Part shown: piece by piece, positions 60,291 through 64,000 of the stretch
Layout: the number at the start of each line of letters is the position of its first letter
How positions within the stretch are numbered: the stretch's first letter is position 1
DNA from: Streptomyces aurantiogriseus
GTDB lineage: Bacteria; Actinomycetota; Actinomycetes; Streptomycetales; Streptomycetaceae
Direction: 5' to 3'
Length of the DNA stretch: 64,000 nt
NCBI RefSeq assembly: GCF_014649375.1
Contig: NZ_BMSX01000001.1
Span: 310,001 to 374,000 of the forward strand
Translations under genes and position numbers: made by a program
Notes under the pieces: model-generated
What the model saw: only the letters and a program-made list of their open reading frames with translations
What the model was told of the DNA's origin: nothing
Databases searched by the model: none

Positions 60291-60785
60291 ATGAGATTCC
60301 TCGTGCGCGACCGGCTCCTGGCCTTCGGTGACGACTACTGGATCGAGGACGACCGCGGGAACAGGGTGTACCTCGTCGACGGCAAGGCGATCCGGCTGCG
60401 GGACACCTTCGAGCTGAAGGACACCCACGGGCGGGTCCTGATCGACATCCGCAAGAAGATGTTCGCCCTGCGGGACACCATGGTGATCGAACGGGACGGC
60501 GAGCCGCTGGCCACCATCCGGCGGAAACGGCTGTCGTTGCTGCGCAACCACTACCGGGTCTCCCTGGCGGACGGCCGCACCGAGCTGGACGTCAGCGGGA
60601 AGATCCTCGACCGGGAGTTCGCCATCGAGTACGACGGCGAGCTCCTGGCCGTCGTCTCCCGGCGCTGGCTGCATGTGCGGGAGACGTACGGCGTCGACGT
60701 CGTACGCGAGGACGCGGATCCGGCGCTGCTGATCGCGGTCACGGTGTGCGTGATCCACCTGACGGAGAAGGAGCGGGAGGACTGA
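60291..60785 (+). CDS. LURP-one-related (LOR/scramblase-fold) protein, 164 aa
   Basis: The whole protein is one tubby-like beta-barrel with a central helix: VRDRLLAFGDDYWIEDDRGN, then YLVDGKAIRLRDTFELKD, and a hydrophobic C-terminal helix ALLIAVTVCVIHL. In other organisms tubby-like proteins bind phospholipids; the bacterial role is unknown. ATG 60291, with a weak ribosome site. It is divergent from the thioredoxin-NHL gene and convergent with the sigma factor gene. Confidence 0.9.
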   Translation: MRFLVRDRLLAFGDDYWIEDDRGNRVYLVDGKAIRLRDTFELKDTHGRVLIDIRKKMFALRDTMVIERDGEPLATIRRKRLSLLRNHYRVSLADGRTELDVSGKILDREFAIEYDGELLAVVSRRWLHVRETYGVDVVREDADPALLIAVTVCVIHLTEKERED

Positions 60786-60813
60786 CGCGGGAGGACCGAC
60801 GCGGCCGGACTTC

Positions 60814-62322
60814 TCAAGCCCTGCCGTGAGGGATACGGCCGTGGGGGGCCTCGTGCATCGGACCGTGGCCGTCCGCGCAGTCGCCGCCGGGTTCCCCGGG
60901 TACCTCGGGGTTCGGCTCGGACGGCGCCGGGGTGTCCTCCTTCGGAGGGGCGGGGGTTTCCGGGTCCGGGGTGTCCACGGGAGGTTCGGTCGGGGTCTCG
61001 GTGGCCGGGTCGTCCGTTTCCGGATCGTCCGTCCCCGAACCGGGGGTGTGCGTGCCCGGGTTGTCCGAGGGCGCCGCCGGCTCCGGGTCCGTTCCTGGAG
61101 CCGGCCTGTCCGCACCGCCCGGTTGCGGTGCCTCGTCCGCAGGCTTCCGGGGCACGGCCTCGCCCGTCGTCCCCGTCCCGCCGGGGTCGGCCACCGGCTC
61201 GAGGGTCGCGGGTCCCGCGAACGTTCCGGGGGATACGGCCGTGCCGGCGGCCGTGCGCACCTGCTCGGCCTCCTGCCTCCGGCTCTCGGGTTCCTCGGTG
61301 CCGGCCTTCTGCGGTTGCGCCACCGGCGCCTGCGCCACGGGGACCTCGGCCACCGGCGTTCTTTCCGGTGTTTCGGGCGAGGCGTCGGCCGAGCCGAGCG
61401 CGAGGCAGATCGCCACGGTGCCTGCCACGGCCGCGCCCGCCGCGGCAGCGAGCGGCGTCTTCGCGCCACCGGTGGCGGCGTGGCGCGCCCCGTGCAGCAG
61501 CCCGCCGCCGTGCCCGCCCGCCGCACTCGACCCGGTCACCGCACCGGTCACCGCACCGGCGGACCCCGCCGTGAACGACAGCAGGAACCGCCCCGCGCCG
61601 CCCAGCGCGAACACCAGCAGCGCCGGACCGACGAGCGCGGGCAGTCGGTTGTTGGCCTGCATCAAGGCCGTGAGCCGCGCGCGGCAGTCGTCGCACGCGT
61701 CCACATGGCCGAGCAGCCGCTCGGACTGCCGTGCCGTCGCCGCACCGCGCACGTACGCGGGCATACGGGCACAGTGCACCTGGCAGGCGGGGTCGTCCGG
61801 GACACCCGTCTGGGTGCTGAGGTAGGCCTGCCGCATACCCTCGCGGGCGCGGTGGAGCAGGACCGCGGTCGCGCCCTGCTTGGTGCCGAGCTGCGGCCCG
61901 ATCGCCGCCAGCGGCTGGCCCTCCGCCTCCGCCAGCCACAGCGCCTTCACCCAGCGCTCGGGCAGCTGGCCCAGCACCCGCATCAGCAGGTCGACGGAGG
62001 ACACCTGTTCGGCGGGGTCGTCCCCGTGCGCGTCGGCCTCGGCCCGCACGTCGGTCTGCGGATCCCGCGGTGTCTCCCGGGCGGCGCTCCCGGCGGCGAT
62101 CGCGAGATGCCGGACCGTCGTCATGAGGTACGCGGGGACGTTGTCGATCTCGTGCCCCGCGGACAGCCTCCGCCACACCCGGAAGTGCGCCTCGGCGACG
62201 AGGTCCTCGGCGACCCAGGTGTTCCTGGTGAGCGAGCGCGCGTACGCGACGAGCCGAGGCTGCTGCTCCTCGTAGATCCGGGCGTACTCGGCGGTGGAAC
62301 CGGGGGTGGAACCAGCGTTCAT
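60814..62322 (-). CDS. ECF sigma factor fused to zinc finger, two membrane helices and Pro-rich tail, 502 aa
   Basis: Residues 15-80 and 110-165 are sigma-70 regions 2 and 4 of an ECF factor (LVAYARSLTRNTWVAEDLVA; LPERWVKALWLAEAEGQPLA). Then comes a ZAS-like zinc finger (H183, C184, H206, C210, C213 candidates), two membrane helices (about 227-250 and 290-310), and about 190 residues of Pro/Glu/Thr-rich extracellular tail. This is an ECF with its anti-sigma-like part built in, so release must come from proteolysis or conformational change. ATG 62322 with GGAG ten bases before it. A palindrome covering TACGCT lies upstream, suggesting autoregulation. Confidence 0.88.
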   Translation of the reverse strand: MNAGSTPGSTAEYARIYEEQQPRLVAYARSLTRNTWVAEDLVAEAHFRVWRRLSAGHEIDNVPAYLMTTVRHLAIAAGSAARETPRDPQTDVRAEADAHGDDPAEQVSSVDLLMRVLGQLPERWVKALWLAEAEGQPLAAIGPQLGTKQGATAVLLHRAREGMRQAYLSTQTGVPDDPACQVHCARMPAYVRGAATARQSERLLGHVDACDDCRARLTALMQANNRLPALVGPALLVFALGGAGRFLLSFTAGSAGAVTGAVTGSSAAGGHGGGLLHGARHAATGGAKTPLAAAAGAAVAGTVAICLALGSADASPETPERTPVAEVPVAQAPVAQPQKAGTEEPESRRQEAEQVRTAAGTAVSPGTFAGPATLEPVADPGGTGTTGEAVPRKPADEAPQPGGADRPAPGTDPEPAAPSDNPGTHTPGSGTDDPETDDPATETPTEPPVDTPDPETPAPPKEDTPAPSEPNPEVPGEPGGDCADGHGPMHEAPHGRIPHGRA

Positions 62323-62365
62323 GGCAGCAACGCTCCAGTTGCCTGCGAAGGAGGGGAGTTTCAGG

Positions 62366-62386
62366 TTTGTCAGCGTAGATGACAAA
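62366..62386. promoter_or_regulatory. Inverted repeat over sigma-gene -10 box
   Basis: TTTGTCA-GCGTAGA-TGACAAA: perfect seven-base arms. On the minus strand the centre holds TACGCT, a likely -10 box, 49 bases before the sigma start, so a bound repressor would block it. Confidence 0.65.
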
Positions 62387-62498
62387 ACTTTCAACTACAG
62401 TTCCGGCGGCCCGAGAAAGTGACTCAGGTCACACCGATTGCTCTCGTCGGTCGCGTAATGCACGGCCCTCCGCACGGTCGAGAAAGGCATACCGGCAC

Positions 62499-62927
62499 AT
62501 GAATCGGAGACCGACCGTGCACATCACCCTGGACCAGCCCATGGGCGCCCGTCTGATCACCCGTGACCAGGAGGTCGCGGTGCCCGTCACCCTGCGCTGC
62601 ACGTCCGACGACCCGCTCGCCGTGCAGTTCGTGTTCCCGGGCTGCGCCACGCTCGACGGCGAGAGGGCGACCTGGATGTTCGCCCGCACGCTCCTGGAGG
62701 AGGGGCTGGTCGCGCCGTCCGGTGTGGGCGCCGTGCACATCTGGCCGTGCGGGCCGTCCCACACGATCGTGGAACTCCACGCGGCGGAGGGCGTGGCCAT
62801 GATCCGCTTCGACTCCGCCGCGCTCCACCGCTTCCTGCTGCGGTCGTACACCGTGACCGAACCGGCCGACGAGTTCCTCGGCCCGGCCCTGGACCGGGGC
62901 CTCGCCGCGCTGCTCGACGGCGTATGA
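62499..62927 (+). CDS. SsgA-like protein (SALP), 142 aa
   Basis: SALP proteins are a Streptomyces family that controls septum site, septum wall synthesis and spore separation; SsgB recruits FtsZ. The present sequence keeps the family blocks VPVTLRCTSDDPLAVQFVFP, WMFARTLLEEGL, HIWPCG and LLRSYTVTEPADEF, and its 142 residues fit the usual length. ATG 62499 has GAAAGG upstream. Adjacent to a sigma factor gene, so a sporulation role is plausible, but the subtype (SsgA to SsgG) cannot be told from this alone. A 24-bp tandem repeat begins at its last codons. Confidence 0.9.
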   Translation: MNRRPTVHITLDQPMGARLITRDQEVAVPVTLRCTSDDPLAVQFVFPGCATLDGERATWMFARTLLEEGLVAPSGVGAVHIWPCGPSHTIVELHAAEGVAMIRFDSAALHRFLLRSYTVTEPADEFLGPALDRGLAALLDGV

Positions 62928-62980
62928 GCCACCTTGCTCGACGGCGTATGAGCCACCTTCCTCGACGGCGTATGAGCCGC
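62912..62980. repeat. 24-bp tandem repeat at end of SsgA-like gene
   Basis: GCTCGACGGCGTATGAGCCA + CCTT at 62912 and 62936, with a partial third at 62960. Each unit has the gene's last codons (LDGV) and stop TGA, so the duplications lie after the working stop. Confidence 0.9.
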
Positions 62981-62998
62981 GCCGCCGGCCGGGGACGC

Positions 62999-63796
62999 TC
63001 AGCGCCGAGGAGGCTGGAGCCCCAGCACCCGGTCCTTCAGGGCCGGGAACTGCTCCCGGGTCGTCGCGACCTTCGACGGGTCGAGGTCCACCGTGAGGAC
63101 CTCCTCGCCGGAGCCTGCCTCCGCGAGCACCTCGCCCCACGGATCCACCACGATCGAGTGACCCGCCTGCGGAACTCCCGCATGCGTCCCGGCCGTTCCA
63201 CACGCGAGCACGAACGCCTGGTTCTCGACCGCCCGCGCCTGGGCCAGCAGCGTCCAGTGCGACCGGCGGCGCTCCGGCCAGCCCGCCGGGACGACCAGGG
63301 TCTCGGCGCCGGCGTCGACGAGACCGCGGAAGAGTTCGGGGAAACGGAGGTCGTAGCAGGTGGCCAGACCGAGAGTCGTCCCGGGGAGCCGTACCGTCAC
63401 CAGTTCGCGCCCCGCGCCCATCAGGACGGCCTCGCCCTTGTCGAAGCCGAAGCGGTGGATCTTGCGGTAGGCGGCGGCCAGCTCACCGGAGGGGGAGAAG
63501 ACGAGAGACGTGTTGTAGAGGGGACCGTCGGGGTCTCGCTCGGGGATCGAGCCCGCGTGCAGCCATACGCCCGCGTCGCTCGCGGCCTTGGCCATGGCCT
63601 CGTAGGTGGGCCCTTCCAGCGGCTCGGCCTCACTGCCGAACTCCTCGTAGGCGAACGCCCCGGTCGTCCACAGCTCCGGAAGCACCACGAGGTCGGCGGA
63701 ACCGGCCTGCTCACGCACCAGCGAGGCGACCCGCACCCGCCGCGCTTCGACCGATTCGCCCTCTTCCACGGCGATCTGGATCAGAGACGCGCGCAC
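62999..63796 (-). CDS. Nitrilase superfamily carbon-nitrogen hydrolase, 265 aa
   Basis: Cytoplasmic amidohydrolase. The catalytic triad is seen as Glu in VLPELW (about 41), Lys in YRKIHRF (about 109) and Cys in CYDLRFPELF (about 143), all in the expected order; the RKIHRFG and DLRFPE blocks resemble omega-amidase or deaminated-glutathione amidase (Nit1) members. GTG 63796 starts the protein. Acts on small amides; likely metabolite repair. No partner gene is in view. Confidence 0.92.
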   Translation of the reverse strand: MRASLIQIAVEEGESVEARRVRVASLVREQAGSADLVVLPELWTTGAFAYEEFGSEAEPLEGPTYEAMAKAASDAGVWLHAGSIPERDPDGPLYNTSLVFSPSGELAAAYRKIHRFGFDKGEAVLMGAGRELVTVRLPGTTLGLATCYDLRFPELFRGLVDAGAETLVVPAGWPERRRSHWTLLAQARAVENQAFVLACGTAGTHAGVPQAGHSIVVDPWGEVLAEAGSGEEVLTVDLDPSKVATTREQFPALKDRVLGLQPPRR

Positions 63797-63992
63797 ACTA
63801 CCACCGTCCTGGCATTCGAGCGGTCCACACGGGCTTCCCACACGGGCCTACGATCGTCACACGAAAGCACTGCCGGGGTGCCTCACAGCAGCGTAACTTA
63901 GCGTTTCAAGACACCCGCCGACAGCCACCTCCCGCTGGCAACGCCGCCACCACCTGCCCGCCCGTGTACCGACCGCCGAGGGGTCCCGTTCC

Positions 63993-64000
63993 GTGAGTCT
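63993..64000 (+). CDS. Possible start of the next gene (cut by window edge)
   Basis: GTG AGT CT follows CGAGGGG at about ten bases, a fitting ribosome site. Only two codons are visible; nothing can be said about the product. Confidence 0.25.

Overview
The window is high-GC chromosomal DNA from a Streptomyces species. The evidence is GTG/ATG starts with GGAGG-type ribosome sites or none at all, frequent Tat and lipoprotein exports, an LAETG sortase substrate, an SsgA-like protein, a perfect GTTTCACGTGAAAC parS site, a PHO box, and interspersed palindromic repeats I know from Streptomyces genomes. The gene content (second threonyl-tRNA synthetase, PhoX phosphatase, metG, aspS, RsbU-like phosphatase, acyl-CoA dehydrogenase, M18 aminopeptidase) resembles the central arm of the Streptomyces chromosome near oriC. 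That placement is inference from gene order and parS; I ran no search. There are no rRNA or tRNA genes, no CRISPR array, no prophage and no transposase.

1-9.1 kb: small hypotheticals, a MOSC protein and an O-methyltransferase (same strand), a DUF4142 exported protein, a GH13 alpha-glucosidase, a sortase-anchored surface protein, a nucleoside hydrolase, and a truncated-architecture threonyl-tRNA synthetase. The synthetase is preceded by a leaderless 18-codon leader peptide with three consecutive Thr codons and a strong hairpin: a textbook attenuator layout.

9.1-23 kb: lipoprotein, GAF-ANTAR regulator, a DUF318 permease coupled to its TIGR03943 partner, an XRE-TPR regulator divergent from a tiny secreted peptide with a perfect AT-rich palindrome between them, a Uma2-type nuclease-fold protein, a large HTH-STAND-WD40 membrane protein, an NPP1 (necrosis-inducing-like) secreted protein, and a PP2C membrane phosphatase.

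23-33 kb: membrane and SH3-like exported proteins (one with a perfect 12-bp tandem repeat encoding WNNS), a MocR regulator facing an alpha/beta hydrolase across an 11-bp direct repeat, an endonuclease/exonuclease/phosphatase protein, PhoX with a PHO box, and a vWA protein with a very long Ala/Glu/Pro stretch.

33-50 kb: metG, a small HTH/zinc-ribbon protein, a toxin-antitoxin-like pair, pectate lyase, an FG-GAP exported protein, a scar with two truncated genes next to an AbiEii-like nucleotidyltransferase, an exported intradiol dioxygenase, aspS, parS, an RsbU-like multidomain phosphatase and an AI-2E family transporter.

50-64 kb: a 5'-deleted pirin gene that keeps its operator and ribosome site, a beta-propeller/Ig exported protein, SseB-like protein, a second intradiol dioxygenase (lipoprotein), acyl-CoA dehydrogenase, M18 aminopeptidase, thioredoxin-NHL protein, a LURP-one-related protein, an ECF sigma factor fused to a zinc finger and two membrane helices, an SsgA-like protein and a nitrilase-family amidohydrolase.

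Themes that cut across the genes: many transcripts look leaderless (TANNNT box 6-8 nt before the start codon), several repeats sit inside or at the very end of coding regions, and three genes have been cut by small deletions. The most promising candidates for undescribed biology are the threonine attenuator and the XRE-TPR/secreted-peptide module.
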